NCBI GenBank assembly: GCA_002746395.1
Contig: NVXA01000004.1
Span: 183,644-210,726, forward strand
Direction: 5' to 3'
Length of the DNA: 27,083 nt
Source of the DNA: Paracoccaceae bacterium
GTDB taxonomy: Bacteria > Pseudomonadota > Alphaproteobacteria > Rhodobacterales > Rhodobacteraceae
Shown piece by piece: positions 7,321-15,081 of the stretch (within the stretch, counting starts at the first letter, position 1; each line of letters begins with the position of its first letter). The notes under the pieces were generated by a model that was given only the letters and a program-made list of their open reading frames with translations, had not been told where the DNA came from and did no database searches. A program made the position numbers and the translations under genes.

Positions 7321-8108
7321 AACAACCCCGTCACCACTTCTCGATCGGTAATAATCAACTCCGAAGCTTCAGTGCTCTCACCAGACGAAATAGAATACTT
7401 CAACTTCACAGGCTCCATGTGAAACCCGCCGAACATTTCTCGGATCTCTGGCACATCATTGATCGAGAGAATGAACTTCCCCTGCAGGTCGCGCAGCAGA
7501 TCCGCCATGCGTTGGAAGTCCGTACGCTCGAACATCAACTTGCCATAATCGTTGCCACCCCAATACGGCGGATCGAGGTAGAACAGCGTGTCAGGCGTGT
7601 CATAACGCGGGATCAACTCTGCCCAGTCCAGACTTTCAAACACCACGCCCTCGAGGCGCTCGTGCGCTGCATCCAGGATTGGTTCCATCCGGGACAGGCT
7701 AAAGCGCGGCCCACTGGTTGGAGCGACACCGAATACGCCTTTGACCTGCCCGCCAAATGCTAGGCGTTGGAGATACAGGAAGCGCGCAGCGCGTTCCAGA
7801 TCTGTGAGATAGGAGGGGTTTTGTTTGCGCAAGCGCTCGAACTCGCGTCGCGATGTGATCTGAAACCGCATCACCTCCATCAACTGCGGGTAATGCCGCT
7901 GGAGGATCCGGAACAAATTTATGATCTCGCCATTCAGATCGTTGGCCACCTCGAGACGAGGTTGAAATCCACGCCGCAAGAACACTCCGCCCATACCCAC
8001 AAAGGGTTCGACGTAAGCTTTATGCGGGATCACGTTGATCTTTTTGTTGAGTTTTGATTTGCCGCCCATCCATGGGGCAACGGGTGCAGCAGAACGCACT
8101 TGTCGCAT
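7317..8108 (-). CDS. Phage DNA adenine methylase (D12 class, Dam-like)
   Basis: A 263-residue N6-adenine methyltransferase of the D12/Dam class. Motifs in order: APWMGGKSKL (11-20), the SAM-binding EPFVGMGGVF (34-43) and the catalytic DPPYW (179-183). Such enzymes methylate phage or host DNA and often protect phage DNA from restriction; specificity (GATC or other) is not evident. The gene is the leftmost in the prophage and reads the same way as the late genes, but is separated from them by a plus-strand gene, so it must use its own promoter in the 8109-8299 gap. Its last bases form the junction with the IS remnant, so the C-terminal residues may have been altered there. Confidence 0.85.
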   Translation of the reverse strand: MRQVRSAAPVAPWMGGKSKLNKKINVIPHKAYVEPFVGMGGVFLRRGFQPRLEVANDLNGEIINLFRILQRHYPQLMEVMRFQITSRREFERLRKQNPSYLTDLERAARFLYLQRLAFGGQVKGVFGVAPTSGPRFSLSRMEPILDAAHERLEGVVFESLDWAELIPRYDTPDTLFYLDPPYWGGNDYGKLMFERTDFQRMADLLRDLQGKFILSINDVPEIREMFGGFHMEPVKLKYSISSGESTEASELIITDREVVTGLF

Positions 8109-8214
8109 TTAGAGAATACCTATCTAGTCGCACAACCCTCGAGGGTACGGGCGATTGATTCTTTTTGGGCAATCGGTGTGGCTGATGTGAAAGCTTGCCA
8201 CGCGGTTAGGGCTG

Positions 8215-8242
8215 TTGACGCAGCCCTGCCCCCGCTTAAACT
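8215..8242 (+). promoter_or_regulatory. Possible sigma-70 promoter of the plus-strand membrane gene
   Basis: TTGACG (8215-8220) is followed after 16 bases by TAAACT (8237-8242). It lies about 55 bases before the ATG of the plus-strand membrane protein. The -35 matches the consensus in five of six positions and the -10 in about four; assigned by eye. Confidence 0.4.
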
Positions 8243-8299
8243 AGCAGGAGGCTTTAGAAGTCTATCGCTGGATATATTGTTTAAAAGGATACTGAATAA

Positions 8300-8857
8300 A
8301 TGAACGAGAATTCGGAGTTTATCGGGGTGGAGTATCAAGAGGCCTGCAAAGCGTATTTTCACGGCGTTCTAATAGGCCAAAGCTTCTTGCGGTTGTTTAT
8401 TTTGGTCCAAAGCATATTATTTTCTTCTTACATACTTTTTAAAGGTCTGGGTTTGATAATTACCGATTTCGGAATTGCGCTGTATGCGCCAGGAATGTTT
8501 GGATTGCTGCTGTCCGGAATGGTGTTTGCTTTCGCACAAAAATATGACCGTTACTTGGATATGATTTCAGAAAGATGCGCTGATCTTGAAGCAAGTTTCG
8601 ACGGGAAGCTTTTTACCCGAATTCACAAAGTATCAGCAGGTTCAGTCGGATTATCTTCGACCAGCGGCGCTCGCGTTGTCGCAGTATTGACCAGAGCCTC
8701 GATCAGGCTGGAACGGCGGCTCTGCGAACTCATGATGCCAGCGCCTCCTTCCATCTCTCAACGAGTTCCTCAATCGTCGCCAACTGTCCATTTGCCTCTC
8801 TCAGCGCCGCCACAAGCGCCACAATTAGCAAAGCCACGTCACCAGCGGTTTCGCTAA
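8300..8857 (+). CDS. Two-TM membrane protein on the opposite strand, moron candidate
   Basis: A 185-residue protein, not recognised as a named family. Residues 1-27 are soluble; two membrane helices follow (about 29-50, LRLFILVQSILFSSYILF, and about 58-81, ending GLLLSGMVFAFA). A cytoplasmic, probably helical tail (YDRYLDMISERCADLEASF) comes next. From about residue 143 the reading frame runs antisense through Rz1 and gives a Pro/Ser/Gln-rich tail, which looks like a non-native end. AAAGGA precedes the ATG by ten bases, and a promoter-like sequence lies upstream. The first 350 bases are clearly more AT-rich than the phage genes. It is the only plus-strand gene in the prophage, which is how morons (lysogenic conversion or superinfection exclusion genes) usually look. 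Function is unknown. Confidence 0.6.
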   Translation: MNENSEFIGVEYQEACKAYFHGVLIGQSFLRLFILVQSILFSSYILFKGLGLIITDFGIALYAPGMFGLLLSGMVFAFAQKYDRYLDMISERCADLEASFDGKLFTRIHKVSAGSVGLSSTSGARVVAVLTRASIRLERRLCELMMPAPPSISQRVPQSSPTVHLPLSAPPQAPQLAKPRHQRFR

Positions 8858-8987
8858 CCAGTACGGGCGTGTCGACCTGCTCAAGCAATTGTGGGGGGAT
8901 TTCGACGACAACCGGCTGTTCATAGGGCTTACCGCAAGCCGAGATCAGAAATAGCGTCAAGAATAATGTCAGGCACTTCATCGTCAA
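8730..8987 (-). CDS. Rz1-like outer-membrane spanin lipoprotein
   Basis: An 85-residue protein with a lipoprotein signal peptide, LTLFLTLFLISACGK, in which Cys at the SAC lipobox would be lipidated. The mature part begins with a Pro-containing stretch (IPPQLLEQVDTPVL) and continues with a Thr-Ala-Gly-Asp segment and a helix, the usual order in Rz1-type o-spanins. It overlaps the Rz gene by 59 bases in another frame, the classic nested arrangement. O-spanins pair with the inner-membrane partner to fuse inner and outer membranes at the last step of lysis. Start could be the ATG at 8987 or at 8981. Confidence 0.75.
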   Translation of the reverse strand: MTMKCLTLFLTLFLISACGKPYEQPVVVEIPPQLLEQVDTPVLVSETAGDVALLIVALVAALREANGQLATIEELVERWKEALAS

Positions 8988-9231
8988 ATTCCTCGCTGTT
9001 TCTTAATCTGGATTCAGCTACTTCGCGCTGACGATCTAGGATGGATTGTCGCGCTGCATGAGACCTCAAGGCCTCTAGAGTTCTCGCTTTAGTTGCCGCG
9101 TCGTTCACCGCCGATTGCAGTCTGGCCTCTGTGGCCACAAGTTTGGTTGCAATTCTGCCTCGATCCCAAAAGAGACCAGCCGCTGTAATTGACACCACTG
9201 CCAGCAAGAAGACAGCGACGCGCAAAATCAC
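8929..9231 (-). CDS. Rz-like inner-membrane spanin
   Basis: A 100-residue protein with one N-terminal membrane helix (ILRVAVFLLAVVSITAAGLF) and a long periplasmic helical domain rich in Ala, Arg and Glu (TEARLQSAVNDAATKARTLE and beyond), the normal design of i-spanins. The start is the GTG at 9229-9231, overlapping the TGA of the preceding holin-like gene as GTGA; the longer frame upstream is antisense-like Cys-rich sequence and is not credible. The Rz1 gene begins inside its 3' end. Confidence 0.72.
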   Translation of the reverse strand: MILRVAVFLLAVVSITAAGLFWDRGRIATKLVATEARLQSAVNDAATKARTLEALRSHAARQSILDRQREVAESRLRNSEEFDDEVPDIILDAISDLGLR

Positions 9232-9431
9232 CTCGACATTCCATCTGCATACGCAACCAACAAAAGGACCACCAAAATAATCGGAACAACGGGTGGCGCA
9301 AAAATCCACCACCATGAGATCGCGATCAAACTGGCCGCTTTGAGCGCAAACAGAATGACACTCGTAATTCCCATGGCCACAACAAACCAAATCAACCAGT
9401 CAAATGGCTCCATCTCTTTCAAACTTTTCAT
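9228..9431 (-). CDS. Small two-TM protein, Fragile-X-F-like, candidate holin
   Basis: A 67-residue protein with two membrane helices (about 13-35 and 44-62) and the motif ISWWWIFAPPVVPIIL. The WWW...P pattern recalls the small 'transmembrane Fragile-X-F protein' found in lysis cassettes of proteobacterial prophages. It lies between the endolysin (4-base ATGA overlap) and the spanins (GTGA overlap), so a holin or antiholin role is likely by position. A second holin-like protein lies upstream of the endolysin. Confidence 0.6.
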   Translation of the reverse strand: MKSLKEMEPFDWLIWFVVAMGITSVILFALKAASLIAISWWWIFAPPVVPIILVVLLLVAYADGMSR

Positions 9432-10021
9432 GCGGCTACCCCTTTCATAATATTGAGCGCGCGAAGTGCAGTTTCAAATTGCTCGGCGTAGCCAGCGATT
9501 TTTTTGGCCTTGTCATTGCCGTTCACGATCTTGCGCGCCTTCACATAATCAACCCGGTCGCCGTTGACGTAGTCTGCAAGGTTTTTTCCAGTAAACATGC
9601 CACCGATCATGCCCTCCCAAATGATTGCAGAAGCAATTTCCGGCATCACAGCGAGGTCCGGGTTATTCACGAGGTCGATTTCACGGCCTAGATCCATCGA
9701 GAGGCGGATCGACATGCGTGCATAATTTGCCAACCAGGTCAGCTGAACATAACTGCGGCCGTAATACCGAACATACTGGCCCCGCATGATCAAAAGCTTT
9801 TGCCCATAATCACGGCCGGACCCCTTCCCCAATTCATGGGTGAACTTGAACCGGCCGGTTTCATGATGTGCAGTAGCCAACACATAGGCTGTATGCTCGA
9901 TCGAACGATTCCGCCGAACGGCTTCACCGACAAGCGCAATCAGAGGTTCACTTTGCCAACCCGGCAAAGTACCGAAATATAGTGGTTTCTCAACGACTTC
10001 GAAAAACGGTTGGTATTTCAT
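9428..10021 (-). CDS. Phage endolysin, GH19 (chitinase/lysozyme)-like
   Basis: A 197-residue protein without a signal peptide. AYVLATAHHETGRFKFTHEL holds Glu54 and Glu63, placed like the two catalytic Glu residues of GH19-type phage lysozymes. YYGRSYVQLTWLANYARM matches the conserved 'Y-G-R-G-x-x-Q-L-T-x-x-x-N-Y' segment of that family. It would cleave peptidoglycan glycan strands from the cytoplasmic side after holin-mediated release. AAAGGA precedes the ATG by nine bases. The gene is flanked by two holin-like genes and followed by spanins, a complete lysis cassette. The acetylated substrate bond is not shown directly by the sequence. Confidence 0.82.
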   Translation of the reverse strand: MKYQPFFEVVEKPLYFGTLPGWQSEPLIALVGEAVRRNRSIEHTAYVLATAHHETGRFKFTHELGKGSGRDYGQKLLIMRGQYVRYYGRSYVQLTWLANYARMSIRLSMDLGREIDLVNNPDLAVMPEIASAIIWEGMIGGMFTGKNLADYVNGDRVDYVKARKIVNGNDKAKKIAGYAEQFETALRALNIMKGVAA

Positions 10022-10023
10022 AA

Positions 10024-10434
10024 CTACTTATCCTTTCCAGGCTGATCACCTTTGCGAAACGCCCAGTCGAAAAATGCCAACGGGGATTTACTGAATTTCG
10101 AAGAGGCAACAAACAATCCGCCGAGCAGGTTGAACGCGAGAAACCCAAGCGTAAAACCGGTAAATCGATCGTACCCGTCAAAGCGCGGAATAAACTCGTA
10201 AACCACCTCATAGCTGTTGAAAGCCGTCAAACCGCTGCCGATCGCCACCAGCACCTTTCGCGCGAAGGATAAGCTTGACTTGATATAAGTGAGAGACATC
10301 ATCCCGCCCGACATGCAGGCGAAAAAGACCGCCGCCGTTTCCAACATGTCGGCTGATAACAACCCGGTTGAAACAACAGAACCCGTCGCCCCCACCCCCA
10401 GGATCACCCCGACAGCCCCTTGTTCTGGCGTCAT
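10024..10434 (-). CDS. Multi-TM phage protein, holin candidate
   Basis: A 136-residue protein with three or four hydrophobic segments (about 8-25, 30-48, 58-74 and 93-111) and a short charged C-terminus (RKGDQPGKDK), features of several holin classes. It is the first gene after the terminator that closes the tail operon and lies two bases before the endolysin gene. GGAG six bases before the ATG is a good ribosome site. No named holin family was recognised, so the assignment is from topology and position. Confidence 0.6.
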   Translation of the reverse strand: MTPEQGAVGVILGVGATGSVVSTGLLSADMLETAAVFFACMSGGMMSLTYIKSSLSFARKVLVAIGSGLTAFNSYEVVYEFIPRFDGYDRFTGFTLGFLAFNLLGGLFVASSKFSKSPLAFFDWAFRKGDQPGKDK

Positions 10435-10462
10435 GTTTGTCTCCGATGTTTAAACATTAAAA

Positions 10463-10482
10463 AACCGCCCCTAAAGGCGGTT
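10463..10482 (-). terminator. Rho-independent terminator after the tail-fibre genes
   Basis: A perfect 7-bp stem, AACCGCC/GGCGGTT, with a six-base loop; on the minus strand it is followed by a run of six Ts (last two in the stem). It separates the tail-tip genes from the lysis cassette, so the cassette is either transcribed by readthrough or antitermination or from its own promoter in the 30 bases that follow. Confidence 0.8.
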
Positions 10483-10514
10483 ACTCTGCGATGGACGAGT
10501 TTACTTTTAGTCTG

Positions 10515-10904
10515 TTACCCAACCCACGCTTTTCGCATGGCCGTCACGGTTGATTTCTTCAAACGCCGCCGTAGCTTGATCATTTCTGGATCATCCCATC
10601 TGAAAACCTGTTCATCCAGCCACCATGCACGAAGCGCACGTTTTTGTTTGCCGCGCGGCAAAGTAGTAATTACCGCGTTTATCTCGTCTTCCATTGTGTC
10701 TGTCAGAAGCAACATGAACTCGCGGCGTGTGTGGGTGCAATCCATCGACGTGGGCGGAACAGGGTTGGGCCTCCATACACCACCAACCAAAACATCATCG
10801 CCTCGGTTTGGTTCTGTGGTACGGATAGCGCCTTTTGGCGGGCTTGTGTTTTCACCAAAACCACCCAAATAGTTACCATCCGTGTCAGCATAATGTTTGG
10901 TCAT
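10515..10904 (-). CDS. Small tail protein, fibre-assembly or chaperone candidate
   Basis: A 129-residue soluble protein. The N-terminus (MTKHYADTDGNYLGGFGENT) followed by a proline-rich stretch (GGVWRPNPVPPT) resembles proteins encoded directly after tail fibres in siphophages, where small proteins assist fibre assembly or cap the fibre. The C-terminal half is charged and helical (RGKQKRALRAWW... and RRRLKKSTVTAMRKAWVG). It overlaps the tail-fibre gene by four bases (ATGA) and is the last gene before the terminator. I do not recognise a specific family. Confidence 0.5.
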   Translation of the reverse strand: MTKHYADTDGNYLGGFGENTSPPKGAIRTTEPNRGDDVLVGGVWRPNPVPPTSMDCTHTRREFMLLLTDTMEDEINAVITTLPRGKQKRALRAWWLDEQVFRWDDPEMIKLRRRLKKSTVTAMRKAWVG

Positions 10905-11650
10905 CCGTCCAGCTCCGCTCTTAAGTGAAATTTCCAGTACGCATTAGTTGGCGAGTACCTCGCCCCGGTTGTGTGGTTCAAAAACTGAAAAACCGCGCTG
11001 AGCGCGCCGTAACGAACGTAAAAATTCGTAGCATCCCAAGTTATAGAAGTTCCTTGCGCGCCCGTGCCGGAAAGCGTTCCCCCGACATTTATAGGCGAGT
11101 GGTGGCCAACAGTATAACCACCCTGTGCGATTATACATTCTAGAAGAATATCAAACCGGAATTTTGAAGAGGGTGTAATCCCCGCAAGACCATGGGCCAT
11201 TGTAAGCAGGCCTGCGCTGATGATGGTTTGTGGCCCACTATTGAATACTTTATCCGAGGGAACCTGCTCGCCTATTATTTCCACCACACCAGCCACAGTT
11301 GGATATGTCGTATCATCCGTACCCGCGATGTTTATTGGGGATGTAGATTTTTTGACAACACCTGCGGCAAGGGCCGTAGCGAGAGGCAGATCAAAGAATT
11401 CCACACCAGCTTCACCCGCATTTACGCGCAAGAGTTTAAGCGCGTGACCCGTCAGTGGTGGCAAATCACCCGCTAGGGCAGCCGCCAAAATTTCGGCGTG
11501 CTTCGAATTAACATCCAAACCAAGCGCGTTTACTTGCGTTGTCCACGCCCCGATCGCTGCCGCCCACGCAGCTGCATCGAGATCAAATTGTGCTCCGCCC
11601 GCTCCACGATCTGGTGCGGTTGGTAATTCATCAACTGTAGGTACTACCAT
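10901..11650 (-). CDS. Tail fibre/receptor-binding-type protein
   Basis: A 249-residue protein. The N-terminal 60 residues (PTVDELPTAPDRGA..., DLDAAAWAAAIGAWTTQVNA) are typical of the N-terminal part of phage fibre proteins that count tail-attachment helices. The middle and C-terminal parts are Gly/Thr-rich and beta-type (SPINVGGTLSGTGAQGTSIT), ending in an aromatic-rich tip. Position after the tape measure and the 295-residue tip protein supports a receptor-binding role. No enzymatic motif is visible. Length is short for a full fibre. Confidence 0.55.
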   Translation of the reverse strand: MVVPTVDELPTAPDRGAGGAQFDLDAAAWAAAIGAWTTQVNALGLDVNSKHAEILAAALAGDLPPLTGHALKLLRVNAGEAGVEFFDLPLATALAAGVVKKSTSPINIAGTDDTTYPTVAGVVEIIGEQVPSDKVFNSGPQTIISAGLLTMAHGLAGITPSSKFRFDILLECIIAQGGYTVGHHSPINVGGTLSGTGAQGTSITWDATNFYVRYGALSAVFQFLNHTTGARYSPTNAYWKFHLRAELDG

Positions 11651-11653
11651 TAG

Positions 11654-12541
11654 CTAAAGTCCTTCAACTTCAATTAACCCGGTTGACCAATCTTCAAAGA
11701 CCAACACTTGGGTATATGATTTATAAAAGCCGTAAATAATCAGGGCATATTCTGGACGTTCATCGCCGATCCAGACAGCCGGTGTTGCGCGAAAATCTTC
11801 CATTTTGCGTTGAACCAGTCGCGCTTTCGTTGCATCAACACCAATTGGAAAAGAAGCCAATCTCGAAAACCGTCGCTCCACAATATAAACATTGCCGAAC
11901 CCATCACGGTCCTTGCGACTATAATCTAGAATTCCAATCTGTGCGCCCCATGCCACCGTCCCTATGATCGTCGCTTTACCTGCAACAATTTGACCAACCT
12001 TGATTGCTCCGGATCCAGTAATGTCGATTTTGTATTCTGTACCTGCCCCCAAATATGGCAGATTTAGAAACAAAGCTTCTTTTTCACGCACGACGCCTGA
12101 AAATAACCACGAATACCAACCATCAACTTCGTCCAAATTCACCAGGTCTTGATGGAAGCTATAGACAGTCGTACCAAGCGAAACTTCAATGTCGATAGCG
12201 TCAGCATCCAGACCAAAAAATGCAATGCCAGAAACCTCGCCAGCTGGCTGTAAGGTGTAGCTGATCAAATCATCGCTCGCGACCTGATTGGCAATCAATT
12301 TGTCAAATGCCTTCCAAATATTCGTGGCGCTTAACCGGGTCCAAATAGCGCCACTTGTATCTGGATCATTAGCGAGGTTCCCCGCAACCTCGCTAACATA
12401 GAGACTGTGTGTTGTAAGCGACATGACTACATCATCAACCGCATAAGAGGTGGCAATATCCCATTCCGGCGCGTCCGTTTCTGTAAGGTTGGTTGCGGTC
12501 AAAACAGTGTCTGTCAGCTCAATTGGTTCAATAATTTTCAT
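11654..12541 (-). CDS. Tail-tip protein with CBM5/12-like N-terminal module
   Basis: A 295-residue protein starting MKIIEPIELTDTVLTATNLT. Near the N-terminus WDIATSYAVDDVVMSLTTHS and the later NDPDTSGAIWTRL resemble the small chitin-binding (CBM5/12-type) repeats common in phage tail-tip proteins. The rest is beta-rich with aromatic residues (WYSWLF, SYTQVLVFEDW). The ATG at 12539-12541 overlaps the tape-measure stop (ATGA) and fits better than an upstream in-frame ATG at 12577. Position right after the tape measure is normally occupied by distal tail proteins, so it may be the distal tail/hub component. No NlpC/P60 or gpJ-like sequence was seen. Confidence 0.55.
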   Translation of the reverse strand: MKIIEPIELTDTVLTATNLTETDAPEWDIATSYAVDDVVMSLTTHSLYVSEVAGNLANDPDTSGAIWTRLSATNIWKAFDKLIANQVASDDLISYTLQPAGEVSGIAFFGLDADAIDIEVSLGTTVYSFHQDLVNLDEVDGWYSWLFSGVVREKEALFLNLPYLGAGTEYKIDITGSGAIKVGQIVAGKATIIGTVAWGAQIGILDYSRKDRDGFGNVYIVERRFSRLASFPIGVDATKARLVQRKMEDFRATPAVWIGDERPEYALIIYGFYKSYTQVLVFEDWSTGLIEVEGL

Positions 12542-15081
12542 GCTGGGCGCACCTCCGGCATTCCGTCGATATCCCATCGTTGGAAAAACTGGCGTATCTG
12601 GGCCAATGTTTGTGCCGACGACATGGACGCAGCAGCGGTTTCACCCTGCAAACGATCCATCCGCTCTGTTACTGTGACAACTTCACCCAATTGCACAACA
12701 CCGCTACCATATGGTAGCGACCCAATTTCTGCACCGCGATTAAGCGCAGCCATTGTACGATTCATCTGTTCTTTGGTCGAGAACACATCGCCACCGAACT
12801 GCGCGTTCAGTGCCTCTCCAGCATTAGCGATCGATCCAAATACACTGGTAAACACCGGGGCAACCTTCAACAGTTCAGAATAGGCGGATTGGCCAGACTT
12901 TGACGTCAGGTCTAAGCCTTCAATGAGGTCGCGAAAACCTTTTGCAGATTTTGGCATTTCCAAATTCAATTTGCCAAACACTCCTGTAAGGGCATCCAAT
13001 GCCTTTTGGCGTTTCTCCGTATCCGTAAAAAAGTTGTCGAAGTAGAATTCCGTTTGCGATGCAAATTCCTTCATCCCGCCAGCCGCTTTTTTAAGCGCCG
13101 CCGCTGTTTCTTCACCAGCCCGTCCAGTCCCCAAAAGCTCTACACCCGTCAGCTGCAAGCCGCTCTGGATTTTGGCAAAGTCCTCATTCGAAATCGGAGG
13201 TTTTCTTTTCTTCTTTTTAAACAGGGAAAACAGCGCCAGACCAATTCCAATTACTGGCAGCGCAGCTCCAATCGCTGCGCCAACTCCGGCCATGCCGCCC
13301 GCAGCCAAACCGCCACTAACACCAGCCGCCGTGGAACCAAAAAACCCGCTGACAGCACCACCAACGCCACCGGATGCAAATCCGGATGCGACACCCGCAC
13401 CAACACCACCGAGTCCACCCAGCAAGCCCGTACCGGCGACAGCAGCGGTCCCCGCCGTGGCCGCAGATCCAAAGCTACCCATGAATGTTGCACCGACACC
13501 ACCCAACAAACCTGATCCGGACGTCGCAGCCGATGCCGTCGACCCAACACCGGACCCGCCGACGCCAAGGAATATCATGATCTTGTTTTTCGCTGCGATC
13601 GCGATCATCTGCGTCAGCATAGATTTGAACGAACCAATCACCGCGCCGGTAAAGCCTTTGAAATCTTTAAAGCCACGGGCAACCCAGTCATTAAAGGCTT
13701 CTTTCACCTCACTAACAGCACCAACAAGCGGCCCCTTAATAGCATCAGCTGAATCCTCTGCCGCACCCGTTACCCCACCCAAACCTGCAGTAAGTCTTTC
13801 GCTGCCCTCAATTGGTTCGACCAAAACGCCGCCAAGAACAACATAACCGTCGGCGGCGTTCGCCAATGCGACTGTCAAAGTATCAATATTTTCATCAGTC
13901 CGGGCAAGTTGGTCCGACATATCCTTATCAGATTTAAGCAAATTTTGACGAGCGGTTAAGGCCGAGGCGAGAGAAAGTTGCAATTCTTCGAAGGCATCAG
14001 CGTTTCTGCGCGCCACAGCATCATTGTTCGGAAACCCAATCGCATTAAGCCCCGCCTGATACTCGTTGATTTGTCCAGTCAGTTTAGCATACTCATCCGA
14101 ACCAAGTGCCAACGCGCGATGCTCGGCAATTATCGCTTTAACATTTTCGTTTCGCGCCAACGCCTCGGATAATTTTTCACGCGCCGCATCAATCGATAGC
14201 CGGGTACTGGTACCTAATACCGATTCCAGTATCTGGGACTGGGTAATCTCGTCACCCATAGCAGAAACAAGATTGTCCGTGGCTATCTGAAGATCAGTCT
14301 GAGGCCTTAAGAAGCCTTCGATCGCGACCCGTACATCTCCCATCTTGCTTGCCCAACCTGCAAGCAGGTTTGCAATACGCTCCATCGAAGGGGCTAAAAT
14401 AGCGGCAATCTGATTGCCGAGACCGCGACCTGCCAGACCAAGCGCTGACACTGCATCGTTTGCTCGCTCAATGGCTTCAGCATCCACCTCACTCACGGCG
14501 ACCCCGTACCGCTCCACCTCGTCGGTCGCACGCGCGATCGTCGCCGGATCCAGACGCGCAATTGCAATTCCGTTCCGGGTTCCAAACAACTCGCCAGCGA
14601 TAGCACCCTGCTGTGCCGCCGGAATAAATTCGGCGATCGCCTCATTGATCGATGCAATACGTTCATCAAGTGGAAGCGCTGCGAGCGCCTCGGCTGATAG
14701 CCCCATGCGTTTAAGAGCGCGCGCAACCGGCCCGCCTGCCCCAGCAGCAACTTTTCCCAAACGAATGTTGAGCTGAATTGCGCCGGCTTCAAGTTCCTTA
14801 AATCCAACACCGGACAATTCGCTGGCGCGCGCCATAACCTGCACCGACGCTGTTGACGTTTGCAAGGATTGTGCAAGCTTCGCCTGCTCGTCGATCAAAG
14901 ACAGGCTGCGTCTGGTCAAAACTGCCAATCCGCCTGCAGCCGCCACTGCTGCCCCAGCCATTGCAATTCCGGCATTCTTCGCAAACCGGCCCATACCTTT
15001 GTTGGCACGGCCAAGTCCTTTATGGAATTGAGCGCTATTCAGACCAAGATTTACGCGCAGCGCGCCAATAACAGCACTCAT
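12538..15081 (-). CDS. Phage tail tape measure protein
   Basis: An 847-residue protein, the longest in the window, which fixes tail length. The N-terminus (IGALRVNLGLNSAQFHKGLG) with a hydrophobic Ala/Gly helix (MAGAAVAAAGGLAVL) is the common start of siphophage tape measures. Residues 75-190 are the family's conserved N-terminal domain. A Gly/Ala/Val-rich hydrophobic stretch (about 504-627) precedes LFSLFKKKKRK, a region thought to cross the host membrane during DNA entry in related phages. Coiled-coil-prone helices fill much of the rest. It overlaps the GT chaperone frame upstream and the tip gene downstream by four bases each. Confidence 0.88.
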   Translation of the reverse strand: MSAVIGALRVNLGLNSAQFHKGLGRANKGMGRFAKNAGIAMAGAAVAAAGGLAVLTRRSLSLIDEQAKLAQSLQTSTASVQVMARASELSGVGFKELEAGAIQLNIRLGKVAAGAGGPVARALKRMGLSAEALAALPLDERIASINEAIAEFIPAAQQGAIAGELFGTRNGIAIARLDPATIARATDEVERYGVAVSEVDAEAIERANDAVSALGLAGRGLGNQIAAILAPSMERIANLLAGWASKMGDVRVAIEGFLRPQTDLQIATDNLVSAMGDEITQSQILESVLGTSTRLSIDAAREKLSEALARNENVKAIIAEHRALALGSDEYAKLTGQINEYQAGLNAIGFPNNDAVARRNADAFEELQLSLASALTARQNLLKSDKDMSDQLARTDENIDTLTVALANAADGYVVLGGVLVEPIEGSERLTAGLGGVTGAAEDSADAIKGPLVGAVSEVKEAFNDWVARGFKDFKGFTGAVIGSFKSMLTQMIAIAAKNKIMIFLGVGGSGVGSTASAATSGSGLLGGVGATFMGSFGSAATAGTAAVAGTGLLGGLGGVGAGVASGFASGGVGGAVSGFFGSTAAGVSGGLAAGGMAGVGAAIGAALPVIGIGLALFSLFKKKKRKPPISNEDFAKIQSGLQLTGVELLGTGRAGEETAAALKKAAGGMKEFASQTEFYFDNFFTDTEKRQKALDALTGVFGKLNLEMPKSAKGFRDLIEGLDLTSKSGQSAYSELLKVAPVFTSVFGSIANAGEALNAQFGGDVFSTKEQMNRTMAALNRGAEIGSLPYGSGVVQLGEVVTVTERMDRLQGETAAASMSSAQTLAQIRQFFQRWDIDGMPEVRPA

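Noticed and set aside
7160..7351. Plus-strand open frame of 63 codons across the IS remnant and the end of dam
   Set aside because: It is the antisense of a recognisable transposase C-terminus.
8692..8724. Inverted repeat CAGAGCC...GGCTCTG downstream of Rz1
   Set aside because: Seven-base arms with a 19-base loop and no T-run; not convincing as a terminator and inside the plus-strand gene.
12407..14776. Several plus-strand open frames of 75-224 codons opposite the tape measure gene
   Set aside because: They have the Pro/Ala/Thr/Arg-rich composition expected of the antisense of a Gly/Ala-rich coding region, no ribosome sites, and lie opposite a clearly real gene.
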